Shown piece by piece: positions 27,763 through 36,893 of a stretch of 64,000 nt of DNA. The translations under genes and the position numbers were made by a program. This stretch comes from Candidatus Heimdallarchaeum endolithica (GTDB lineage Archaea; Asgardarchaeota; Heimdallarchaeia; Heimdallarchaeales; Heimdallarchaeaceae), in assembly GCA_021513715.1 (NCBI GenBank), contig CP084167.1:2555174-2619173 (forward strand), given 5' to 3'. Positions within the stretch are counted from its first letter, which is position 1; each line of letters opens with the position of its first letter. The notes beneath the pieces are model-generated. The model saw only the letters and a program-made list of their open reading frames with translations. It was not told the DNA's origin and did no database searches.

Positions 27763-28529
27763 TGGTAAGAATACGTGATGCAGATTTTAACGCAAATTGG
27801 AATTTGGAATTAAAAAAAACAAGAGGTTTTCAAATTATACAAATTCTTCATCTTTTGTTTGGCTTTATAGCTTTGTTACTTGTCCTTATTCAATCTATTT
27901 TGAGTGAAAATGTTATTATCTTTACAGTTTGGTTGTCATTTGCAATAATACTCCTGTTAATTGATATTTCTCACGGGAGTAATATTAAGATTCAAGATGA
28001 AATGACTTTTTTTGGTTTAGTGCTTTTGGGAACACTATTTTCTATGTATTTTGCAAATATAGAGTCAATGTTTTTTATTGATAACCTTAACCAGTTAAAT
28101 ATAATATCATATCAGATTATGGTTGGAGTATCTATCTCTCTGCGTCTCTTCCTTGCTATATACTTTGAATCCTTATATTCTAAAGAGTTTAAGGTTTTAC
28201 ATCCAAAAACTATCTATTCTTCTGAACAATTGGAGATGTATAAAAGTAATTTGCTAAAAACCAATTTCTCAGTAAAGCAAGTTAGACAGCTAGATCTTAA
28301 AGAGCAATTTTACTATCTTGTATCTAAAATATTTGTTCCAATAATCATTATTGGGTTTTTTGTACTGTTATCTTATGCTTATGCTTATTTTATTTACTTG
28401 CTTTTGCCCAATGACGTGCTTAAAGAATTTATAGTTAAGCCTGCTTTTATTGTTTTTTCATTATTGTTCAGTTTTATATTGGTAAGAGTAGCTAATTCTT
28501 TACCAGAGCTTATCAAAAAAAGTTCGTGA
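27762..28529 (+). CDS. Membrane protein ending MoxR operon 1
   Basis: A 255-residue protein with about seven hydrophobic helices, grouped at residues 25-70, 84-140 and 190-240. No family is recognised and no conserved polar active-site cluster stands out. The ATG overlaps the TAA stop of the DUF58 gene by one base, so translation is coupled. A membrane protein occupies the same final position in the second operon (41202), although the two show little obvious similarity. Confidence 0.6.
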   Translation: MVRIRDADFNANWNLELKKTRGFQIIQILHLLFGFIALLLVLIQSILSENVIIFTVWLSFAIILLLIDISHGSNIKIQDEMTFFGLVLLGTLFSMYFANIESMFFIDNLNQLNIISYQIMVGVSISLRLFLAIYFESLYSKEFKVLHPKTIYSSEQLEMYKSNLLKTNFSVKQVRQLDLKEQFYYLVSKIFVPIIIIGFFVLLSYAYAYFIYLLLPNDVLKEFIVKPAFIVFSLLFSFILVRVANSLPELIKKSS

Positions 28530-28616
28530 GAAAGATATAGACTTAAAATATTTATTAAATTTAAATAAACCCTTTTTGCAACAAATTTTACTGGCTATAA
28601 AAAGTAAAAGAGTGTT
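28530..28616. terminator. Terminator region between MoxR operon 1 and thyX
   Basis: Convergent genes leave 87 bp containing CCCTTTTTTG on the plus strand and ATAAAAAGTAAAAG, which gives T-runs on the minus strand. No hairpin is seen. Confidence 0.35.
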
Positions 28617-29327
28617 TTACTTTAAATCTTGTTCCCAATATTTTTTCAATTGTTCTAGTGTTGGAGCTCTTCCGCATGTTTTCTCATTTTCAGGACAGTA
28701 TCCATAAAAATCACAGAAAGCACCAGCTTTCTTAAACAACACTGGAGCTACTTTTTTTACTTCATTCAGCATTTTATTAGCAAGTTCTCTTATTTCCCAT
28801 TGAGCTCTTGTACAACATCGCGATGCAAAAAAATCTATTAATGCATGAGCATTCATAGAAACAACTAATTGAGTGCTTGTTGAATTTGGAAGAATATATC
28901 TTGCATCTTCTTTTGGTATCCCTTTTTCTACTAATTTGTTATAAAAGACAAATAACTCATTAATTTTATTTTCGTACTCTTCTTTCATTCCTGATTCAGT
29001 AATTGTTTTAGGCGTAATAAAACTAAAAGAAGAAGCATTAACATACCTCTGTGATTGTTGTGAGTAACTTGCTATTCTTTTTCTTACTAATTGATGAGAT
29101 AACACTCTACTCACACCTGATACGTGAAATACAAAAATATTATGCTCAATAATTGAAAGATGGCCTGATTCAATAATTTTACATAAATATTCTTCTTTTT
29201 TTAGTTTAGCTTTTTGTTTGACTCTTTCTAACTCTGCTTCTTCACTATAACAAATTACTGCTGCTATATTCGCAATTAATTCAGCTTCTTCAGGATAACT
29301 AATAAGGCTAACTTCGATAATGTTCAC
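28617..29327 (-). CDS. thyX: ThyX, FAD-dependent thymidylate synthase
   Basis: Makes dTMP from dUMP using methylenetetrahydrofolate or an analogue and reduced flavin. The 236 residues include the IIESGHLSIIEH segment, the ThyX motif in the form R82-K83-R84 followed seven residues later by S92 (QLVRKRIASYSQQSQRY), and the flavin/nucleotide region NAHALIDFFASRCCTRAQWE. The textbook motif is RHR; Lys replaces His here. The C-terminal segment has several cysteines (CDFYGYCPENEKTC). It stands alone on the minus strand between the two MoxR operons. Confidence 0.94.
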   Translation of the reverse strand: MNIIEVSLISYPEEAELIANIAAVICYSEEAELERVKQKAKLKKEEYLCKIIESGHLSIIEHNIFVFHVSGVSRVLSHQLVRKRIASYSQQSQRYVNASSFSFITPKTITESGMKEEYENKINELFVFYNKLVEKGIPKEDARYILPNSTSTQLVVSMNAHALIDFFASRCCTRAQWEIRELANKMLNEVKKVAPVLFKKAGAFCDFYGYCPENEKTCGRAPTLEQLKKYWEQDLK

Positions 29328-29519
29328 TTCCTTCGATTATTTATCTCTTATAATCCATTATTATGACCTATTTCAAATTTGTTTCTATTGATTTTTACAA
29401 ACTATTAACACTCCCTTTATTAAGCAAAATGAAATCAGAAACCTTTTTGAACTAAAAAGTATAATATTAAAAATAGGGTGTTATATTACATTATTCTAAG
29501 ATAAGATAGAGGATTCTTT

Positions 29520-32500
29520 ATGGCAACGAAAGTAAAAAAACTAAAAACTACAAAAAGGTTGAAGCATAAACCAGCTGTTATTCCTAAAAAAACAAGGAAA
29601 ATCAAGACCAAAAAAAGTAAGCTCCCTATAGTTACTGTAGAGGAAAAGAAATTAAAAGTAAAAAATATTATTTTTACGATTATCTTTGGAGCTTTAACAA
29701 TTGCAGCATTTTTCTTTAGAAGAATTATAAGTAATCTAAATCCTCCATCAGATCCTGTGACAGAGCTTATTATCACAATTGTACGTATGTTTTTAATAGG
29801 ATTGTTCACATATATTACACTCTTATCTTTTGAAACTTATAAAGTAAAATTTCATCCTAAACCATTAAGAATATTATTGACGATTATAACATTAATTATA
29901 TTTTTCCCCTTAACTTTATTCAAGTATTATACAAGGCATAATGTTTGGCGAATTATATTTGTAGGAACTACAATTCTCTCACTTTTTATGACCTTCTTTG
30001 GGTCGTACCTTACTGGTGTCTTTTATAGAGATAGTTTAAATGGAGCAGAACCAGATAAGAATCAAATAGATACAAGTTTCTTATCATCCCCTTTTATTAT
30101 TAATCTTCCAGTTGATATAGAATCTTTCTTAGATTTATTAAATAATTTAGGTAACCTTGATGATCTTACTTTAGAAACAAGCGTTGCTAATATTACAGCT
30201 CAAGATGGTTTTTTAGGTAATTTTCTCTATCGCTGGGATGTATATGATGAATACAATCCAGATGGGTGGGAATTTGAAAAATCAAATGAAGCAACTTTGT
30301 ATAACATTCCACAAGATGAGAGAGGAGAACCTGATGATTTTGATGATGCTACAGATGTAAAAATGTCTATTCAGCAGTCAATTTATACTGCTACAAGCGG
30401 TGTGGATATTAGTTTACTTTCAACTTGGAATTCCATTTATCGTCCTCATATTGATTGGGAAAGTGATTGGAGTGATAATGTAAAAGATCTACAAGGTAAT
30501 TCAGTAGGTTCTAGTGATACAAGTATTTACTATGACACTCAAGATCAGCTTCATTTAAAAACAAAAGCAGATAAATCCGATCCGTTAACTCCTTTTCAGG
30601 GAACTTTTGAGTATAGTACTTACTTTATGTACGAGGATGATGTAGATTATATAATGCAAAACTCTCTTGACTATGAAAATTTAGACAATAATTATATTCA
30701 ATCAGAGTATTCAGCATTTTTACAAGCTCCAGAAGGATATTATGATACAATCTCAACAGCTGTTACAAACTTTGCTGATAATGAAATAGGTAGTACAATA
30801 GATTCTTCAACTTCGGTTTATGATGTTGTTAGTAGTGTAATACAAAATGTGCTAAATAAAGGGAATTTAGAAAATATTTTTGGTGCAACAAATGTAGATA
30901 CTGGAGGAGAAGATCCAGCCAATGTGCTAGCTAGAAACGAAAATGCACCATCTTCTGCTTACATTTCTCTTACTGTTATGGCTTTGAGAAGACTAGGTAT
31001 TCCTGCTCGTCCTGTAATGGGTTTTGCAGTAGGTAGTGGAACTGAGAGTTACAGAGAAATTAAATTGGCAAACTTATACTATTGGGTAGAAGTTTTAATG
31101 CCATTAGATACAGATAACGATGGTTCAACTGATGAATATCGTTGGGGTCAATTTCAAATAGGCCCATATCCTGTTGATGAATCAACATTTGTTTTTTGTG
31201 AAAATAGTCTTAATGCCCAATATGATTTGGATTTACAAATATTTGAACAAACCCCGGGAGATGTTAGAACAATGTCTTCTGGAGAAGGTGAAATATCTCT
31301 TGTTGACCATGGAGTAACATATACTATTCAAGTTACTGCAACTAGAAGTGGGAATCCTTCTGAAAACATTCCTATAACCTTAAAATCTTACTCTGCAAGT
31401 GAATTACAAGGAGGATTTTCTACTTCCATTTTATCTGGTGGAATAGAGATTTCTCAACAACCTGTTTTAACTGATGCTTCTGGTGTCGCGACGTTGTCTT
31501 ATGAATTTACATCGCAGAATTACTCTACATTTGATTTTGCGGATCAAACAGGTACTACATATTTTATTGTAGCTCTTAATGGATTAAATAGTTACTCTGC
31601 AAAAGGTGTGGCGATATTTCCTTTTGGTTATTTAACTGATGTAGTACTAAATGCATCAAAACAAACGATACCTAATCCTCAGAATCCAGCAGAAACGAAA
31701 ACCTATTACTTGATTCAACAAGGATGGAAATATGAAATGTTTACTTATCTCTACAAAGATGGGCCTCCCGGAACTGACCCTTTAGAAAATCGGACAGTAA
31801 ACTATTACCTTTTAACTCCAGAGCAACTACAAGATGTGCTTAATGGTGCTACAATAGATCCAGCACAGTTTACCTTAATTGGAAGTGTTACAACAGATCC
31901 GAATGGTAACTCTTCAGTTTTTTCAGTAAATGATACAACTCACTCTGATTATTTTACCTCATTACAAGTGAACACTACATATGCAATTTTTGCTTTATAT
32001 GGATTAAATTATTCCTATGCGCCAATAGTGATAATTGATGGATTAATGGCTTCTGTAAGAGTTAATGATACTGTGCTAGATACAGGTGCAGATGGTCCCA
32101 CAATGTGGGAAGAAATAAATGTGACTCTTTCCATGCAACCGCCTAATGGATATGTTGAACCTCTTGCAGATGAAGATACATGGCTGTGGATTGTCTATGA
32201 GAGTGATTGGCAAGAATATGATGGTTCAATCGATGGAACAACATATAATTCCACATTAAATTCCTCGACAAGAAGTTATTATATTGGTCATAGAAAAACT
32301 GACTCTAACGGACAAATTATAGAAAACTACTTGATTGATGTAAATCAACTTGGAGCAGGAAAATTCAAAATTGTTGCTATTTATTCAGAGAGATGGGAAG
32401 GTTCAGAAGATATATTTATTATAACTGGGCCAGCTTTAAGCATTATTATAAATACAAAAGATACAGTTGTTTTAGACAGCTATAGAACAGATAATCATTT

Positions 32501-32627
32501 AGTTGCTTTTGTGAGAAGTATAAATGGTTTCTTTTGTGCAATATTTTCTACTATAGCTCTTGTCATTGCTAAAAAATATTCCTTTTACAAAAAAAGGAAC
32601 AATTGTGAGAAAAAAAATAATCGGTGA
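29520..32627 (+). CDS. Transglutaminase-like membrane protein lacking the catalytic Cys and His
   Basis: A 1,035-residue protein opening MoxR operon 2. A Lys-rich cytosolic N-terminus (1-50) is followed by four helices (about 52-180), an outer region and a transglutaminase-core segment at about 460-545. There the conserved sequence leading to LRRLGIPARPVMGFAVG has S478-S479-A-Y where the catalytic Cys belongs, and the HAWVEV motif reads Y520-Y521-WVEV. Enzymatic activity is therefore unlikely. Ig-like beta domains follow to a final helix near 1005-1020 with a basic tail. In related operons TgpA-type proteins fill this position. It probably works as a structural or binding pseudoenzyme. Confidence 0.8.
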   Translation: MATKVKKLKTTKRLKHKPAVIPKKTRKIKTKKSKLPIVTVEEKKLKVKNIIFTIIFGALTIAAFFFRRIISNLNPPSDPVTELIITIVRMFLIGLFTYITLLSFETYKVKFHPKPLRILLTIITLIIFFPLTLFKYYTRHNVWRIIFVGTTILSLFMTFFGSYLTGVFYRDSLNGAEPDKNQIDTSFLSSPFIINLPVDIESFLDLLNNLGNLDDLTLETSVANITAQDGFLGNFLYRWDVYDEYNPDGWEFEKSNEATLYNIPQDERGEPDDFDDATDVKMSIQQSIYTATSGVDISLLSTWNSIYRPHIDWESDWSDNVKDLQGNSVGSSDTSIYYDTQDQLHLKTKADKSDPLTPFQGTFEYSTYFMYEDDVDYIMQNSLDYENLDNNYIQSEYSAFLQAPEGYYDTISTAVTNFADNEIGSTIDSSTSVYDVVSSVIQNVLNKGNLENIFGATNVDTGGEDPANVLARNENAPSSAYISLTVMALRRLGIPARPVMGFAVGSGTESYREIKLANLYYWVEVLMPLDTDNDGSTDEYRWGQFQIGPYPVDESTFVFCENSLNAQYDLDLQIFEQTPGDVRTMSSGEGEISLVDHGVTYTIQVTATRSGNPSENIPITLKSYSASELQGGFSTSILSGGIEISQQPVLTDASGVATLSYEFTSQNYSTFDFADQTGTTYFIVALNGLNSYSAKGVAIFPFGYLTDVVLNASKQTIPNPQNPAETKTYYLIQQGWKYEMFTYLYKDGPPGTDPLENRTVNYYLLTPEQLQDVLNGATIDPAQFTLIGSVTTDPNGNSSVFSVNDTTHSDYFTSLQVNTTYAIFALYGLNYSYAPIVIIDGLMASVRVNDTVLDTGADGPTMWEEINVTLSMQPPNGYVEPLADEDTWLWIVYESDWQEYDGSIDGTTYNSTLNSSTRSYYIGHRKTDSNGQIIENYLIDVNQLGAGKFKIVAIYSERWEGSEDIFIITGPALSIIINTKDTVVLDSYRTDNHLVAFVRSINGFFCAIFSTIALVIAKKYSFYKKRNNCEKKNNR

Positions 32628-32632
32628 GAACT

Positions 32633-35600
32633 ATGAAGCATTATCAGCACAGAAAAATTTGTACAATTTTTATTTCCTTGGTAATATTGGTATCAAGTTT
32701 ACCAGTTTATTCATTAAATTATGATAAGATAATATCTAAAAGTGATAATAGTCTGATATTAAAAGAAAATAGTTTAATTAATCATAAGAATAGAGAAAAA
32801 ACCAATTCTTATTTTCATTACAGTTCTCACTTTACTAGAAAAGAAAAAGAACTATTTGATAACTATGGTTATTATCGTTTTCCATTAAAAAATAAGTTAT
32901 ATATTGGTACTTCTGAAACTTCTCTTAGTTCTGGAACGTCTAGGCTGAAACTGAGTATTAGTTCTCCCACAGAAGGGACAAAACTATTTCGTGGAAACAC
33001 AATAACTGTTAGTGGTGTTCTTCGCTCAGCTGCACCAAATGACTTCTGGGACGGAGAAACAGTGGAGCTATATTATAACCTAACTGAAGCTGAATTTAAA
33101 GTAGATCCTGATTCTTATCGTAGTTCTAATTATTATGTTACTTCTGTAGTTACAAATAGCAAAGGAGAATTTACTGCAACAATTAGTACATCTACTCTCT
33201 CTACTGATTTTCGTTCAAAGGTTGGAAATATCACTATTTTCACGTGGTTCAACGGAGATCCAGAGAAAGGGCGTGGGTCTGGTTCTCCTGGCAGTTCTTA
33301 TGTGTTTGTTTACGGTGGGTTGAAAACAGATGTAACATACTCTGTCACTAACCCTAATCAACCTTATTCATTTACAACACAAATATTGTTTGATAATGAT
33401 ACAGTAGTTCAAACTAGTGGAAGTCAGTATAACATTAAGGTCACTTGGTTAACGGATAATAGAGTCGATATAAATGGGAATTTTACTTTTGATGCCACAA
33501 ATTCTCATACTTATTCCAACACTAGTCCTTCCACAATTCAAACGGTGAAATATGAATCATATTATGATAGTTCCCAACTATCATTGAATTTCTTTGTTGC
33601 TGTAGGTGATTCTTCTTTTAGTAATCAACTTCTCCATTCTGTAAAACAAGCAGCTACAAGTGAACAAGTAGTTGTATCATCCTATTATGTTACAGGAGCT
33701 GGATTAACTGATGCAGATATTTTAATACTTCTTGATTCATATATAACAGTTTATGCAAATATCTCTGATTCGTCTGGGTTAGTAGGAGCAGGTTATAATG
33801 TCACTCTGGAGTTCTATCATGGAACAACTAGATATAATTTAACTACGATAAAAACTAATTCTTCTGGAGCTATTCAAACTAAACACTATGTTGACCATAA
33901 TAACATTGGTGATATAACTATTAATAATGCTTTTTATGTAAGGATGACAGTGAGTGCTTCTGAATTCGGAGGAGCTGATGTTACTCCTGACACTCTTGGG
34001 TCAGTTTTACAATCAATAATTAATTCTATTAGTATATCCATTTCTAACACAACAGTTTTCTATACTCCTGGTAAATCAATAGCATATACTATAACTGTTA
34101 AAGATAATTTTGGTAGAAATGCACCATTAGCACAGTTTCAAGTGGACTTTCCAGGGTTAAGTACTATCACTTCTTCAACCAGTTCTTCAGGAACAAAAGC
34201 ATTGTCTTCTATTATTCCTTCTTATGCTGTTCACACTCAAACAAAAACAATAAATGTTACAGCATTAAATACTGATGGTGGATCGTATAAATACATTGTT
34301 AATGGGACTCCTCAAGACAGTGACACATTTAACATTTATTTTGACTTAAGTTTAACACTTAAGGGTCCTTATGATTCTAATATTGTTGATGGTGAGACTG
34401 TTTCTTACTTTAATAATACTTATTATTCATTTTTCCAATCTGGTGATATATATAATCTTACTGTGGTTGATGAATGGGGAAGAAATCCTATTGGTGCACC
34501 CTTCTCATTAAATTTTGAAGGACAAATCGTTTCTGGTGTTATAACATCAGCTAATAACTTCATTGAGCTAGATCCAGATCTTGATCCTGCTACTGGAGTG
34601 GATATTAACGTTCCCACGACAATATCGTTAGTTGCAGCAGCTGGGGAAGCTAATTACCAGTCCTCAATTTCACATACAGTGACTATATATGGACCTGATC
34701 TTGATGCTCCTGTCATTAATGGAGAAACCTTGTCTCCTAATCCTTTTACAACAGCTTCACATGAACCATTCTTTAATGTTAGTTTTAGTATAAGTGTTTC
34801 AGATGTAGGTAGTGGTGTTAGAAGTGTAATTATTTACTATCAAGTTATTGAATCTAATGACAGTAGTCTGCTTAACCCAGCAAATTGGATTACTTTAACT
34901 CTTACAGATTTAGGTGGAGGTATATGGTTTGGTTATATTAATGCAACTACTGATTATGCCCTACAATATGTACATTATTATATCGAAGTAAAGGATTATG
35001 CAGGTTATGGTTTACAGGAAAATGGAACAAGACAACCAACTGCTCAATATGATGAAGATTTTGGATTAACAAGTTATTTGTATAATGAAACATATACTAA
35101 CTACTACCAACTTGGAGATTATGAACCTCCTATAGAAGTTGCAGTTCCCTCAACTGTAGACTCTCTTGACCCTAAAAATCCTTATCTTAATATTACTGTT
35201 TATGTTAATGATAGTCTTATTTATACTGGAGTATCTCAAGTTTTAATTTTTATCAATCGAACAGCTGTTGGAGGTACTACTGAAATTAACTGGGTAAATG
35301 GGGCCAAAATGACTAACATCCCAGGAACAAATGCTTGGTTTTATCAATTGTTAGCTGAATATAATTATCAGTATAGCTGGTACTATATAGCTTATGACAA
35401 TGCTGAACCATCTCCTGGGACTTATATGAGTCAAACATATACATATGATGCGATTGATGATAGTCCCCCAATTATCTATAATATTGATGTTGTTCCTTCT
35501 TCTGGTCTTCTGTGGAATAGCACTATGAACTTTACAATAAGAGTAGATGATGTTCAAAATGAAGTAGAAAATGTTACACTTTTTATTGTTTTGACAGACC

Positions 35601-36319
35601 CAAATGGTGTTGAAGTGGAAAATGAAGCAATAGCTTTAACAGCTCAAACGGGTACAATTATATATGACTATACCCTAAATTTGAGCGATTTTAATTATTC
35701 ATTATATGGCGGTTACTTGTTAGAATATCACTTTTATGTGGAAGATACAGTGGGCAATAATATGAGCACGACAACAATACAATTAGCCATTAGTAATCCT
35801 GCACCACCTAATCGTCCTCCTGTTGGGGATCCAACCAGCCCTGGTAGTGAAACTCCTATAGGCGGTATCGTTGGAGGAGCTGTTGGTGGAATTGTTGCAC
35901 TTATTGTAATTCTCTTCCTGTGGTTTAATAGGCATTCTCTCAGAAGTTATGCACAACAGCAAACACTGAGAAAAAGGCTACGAGACTACCTAAGAGATAT
36001 ATTGGACGATATTAATCGTCTAGGATCTGAAGGACGATACAAAGAAGCTATTCTAAAAACGTGGCAAGTGATAGAAGGTGTGGGGAGAGAGTTTTTCGAT
36101 ACTCCTAGGTTTAGACATCAAACACCTATGGAGTATGCTACCGTTCTTTCCAGAAGAGGAAAGATAGATTTAGCAATCTTAAATACTCTTTCTGAGTATT
36201 TTGAAAAAGCAAGATATGGTGCTGAAGTAATTACTGAAACAGACTTTAATGCAACCATATCTGCATTAATGAAAATAGTTAACCAGCTAGAAGCTGGTGA
36301 AATGGAAATAGAAACATAA
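32633..36319 (+). CDS. Giant Ig-like surface protein with cytosolic DUF4129 domain
   Basis: About 1,229 residues. A signal peptide (IFISLVILVSSLPVYS) is followed by roughly 1,000 residues of beta-sandwich repeats rich in Ser, Thr, Asn and Tyr with many N-glycosylation sequons; recurring DD.PP and YYIEVKD/YYIAYDN-type strands suggest bacterial Ig-like modules. A Gly-rich hinge and helix (GGIVGGAVGGIVALIVILFL) near residue 1085 cross the membrane, and the C-terminal 120 residues form a DUF4129 domain (RLRDYLRDILDDINRLGSEG, RHQTPMEYATVLSRRG, SEYFEKARYGAE). The ATG at 32633 follows GGTGA; a GTG at 32624 within that site is an alternative. It is likely a surface sensor or S-layer-associated protein. 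Confidence 0.8.
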   Translation: MKHYQHRKICTIFISLVILVSSLPVYSLNYDKIISKSDNSLILKENSLINHKNREKTNSYFHYSSHFTRKEKELFDNYGYYRFPLKNKLYIGTSETSLSSGTSRLKLSISSPTEGTKLFRGNTITVSGVLRSAAPNDFWDGETVELYYNLTEAEFKVDPDSYRSSNYYVTSVVTNSKGEFTATISTSTLSTDFRSKVGNITIFTWFNGDPEKGRGSGSPGSSYVFVYGGLKTDVTYSVTNPNQPYSFTTQILFDNDTVVQTSGSQYNIKVTWLTDNRVDINGNFTFDATNSHTYSNTSPSTIQTVKYESYYDSSQLSLNFFVAVGDSSFSNQLLHSVKQAATSEQVVVSSYYVTGAGLTDADILILLDSYITVYANISDSSGLVGAGYNVTLEFYHGTTRYNLTTIKTNSSGAIQTKHYVDHNNIGDITINNAFYVRMTVSASEFGGADVTPDTLGSVLQSIINSISISISNTTVFYTPGKSIAYTITVKDNFGRNAPLAQFQVDFPGLSTITSSTSSSGTKALSSIIPSYAVHTQTKTINVTALNTDGGSYKYIVNGTPQDSDTFNIYFDLSLTLKGPYDSNIVDGETVSYFNNTYYSFFQSGDIYNLTVVDEWGRNPIGAPFSLNFEGQIVSGVITSANNFIELDPDLDPATGVDINVPTTISLVAAAGEANYQSSISHTVTIYGPDLDAPVINGETLSPNPFTTASHEPFFNVSFSISVSDVGSGVRSVIIYYQVIESNDSSLLNPANWITLTLTDLGGGIWFGYINATTDYALQYVHYYIEVKDYAGYGLQENGTRQPTAQYDEDFGLTSYLYNETYTNYYQLGDYEPPIEVAVPSTVDSLDPKNPYLNITVYVNDSLIYTGVSQVLIFINRTAVGGTTEINWVNGAKMTNIPGTNAWFYQLLAEYNYQYSWYYIAYDNAEPSPGTYMSQTYTYDAIDDSPPIIYNIDVVPSSGLLWNSTMNFTIRVDDVQNEVENVTLFIVLTDPNGVEVENEAIALTAQTGTIIYDYTLNLSDFNYSLYGGYLLEYHFYVEDTVGNNMSTTTIQLAISNPAPPNRPPVGDPTSPGSETPIGGIVGGAVGGIVALIVILFLWFNRHSLRSYAQQQTLRKRLRDYLRDILDDINRLGSEGRYKEAILKTWQVIEGVGREFFDTPRFRHQTPMEYATVLSRRGKIDLAILNTLSEYFEKARYGAEVITETDFNATISALMKIVNQLEAGEMEIET

Positions 36320-36329
36320 GGTGAATAAA

Positions 36330-36842
36330 ATGTTTGGATGGGCAAAAAAGAGAAAAAGGTTAAAAAAATTAGATCAACTGTTTAATTCTGCTATGGCCGA
36401 TGTAAGAATATTTGAGCAAAGGCAAGACTATCGCGGAGCAGTAATTGCTTCATTTGGGGGGCTTACGAGTATTGCTGAGAACTTAATCAATCTTACAAGA
36501 GCTCCACATCAGACAGGTAGAGAATTTGGCATGCAAGTTGCAGAACAAGCAAATATCTCTACTGAAGTCATGGACGAATTTCTTACATCTTTTGAAATAG
36601 CTCGATATACTGAAAGAGAAATAGGTTATGATGATTATCAAGAGGCTGTACAACGATTGGATGTTTGTTTTAGAGGTATACGAGAACAAGGTATTCAAGA
36701 AATAACTGAAGAAACATCTTCAAAGAAAGAAAAGAAACAGAAAATAAAAACAGCTAAAAAAGAAACAGCTAAAAAGGAAATAGCTAAAGTAAAAGCTAGT
36801 AAGCAATTAAAAACTAGAAAACAGTTGAAAACTAGAAGATAG
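36330..36842 (+). CDS. Cytosolic DUF4129-like protein with Lys-rich tail
   Basis: About 170 residues without signal or membrane helix. Residues 15-115 repeat the helical pattern of the DUF4129 domain at the end of the previous gene: LDQLFNSAMADVRIFEQRQD, the TRAPHQTGREFG turn (matching RHQTPMEYA) and LTSFEIARYTEREIG (matching LSEYFEKARYGAE). The final 50 residues are an AKKE/KTRKQLK low-complexity basic tail, perhaps binding nucleic acid or membrane lipid. The ATG at 36330 follows GGTGA. It appears to be a detached duplicate of the neighbouring domain. Confidence 0.65.
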   Translation: MFGWAKKRKRLKKLDQLFNSAMADVRIFEQRQDYRGAVIASFGGLTSIAENLINLTRAPHQTGREFGMQVAEQANISTEVMDEFLTSFEIARYTEREIGYDDYQEAVQRLDVCFRGIREQGIQEITEETSSKKEKKQKIKTAKKETAKKEIAKVKASKQLKTRKQLKTRR

Positions 36843-36893
36843 TGGATTTTGGTAAATAAAGAAATAGAATAATCAAAAAATGGTGTGTAATGT

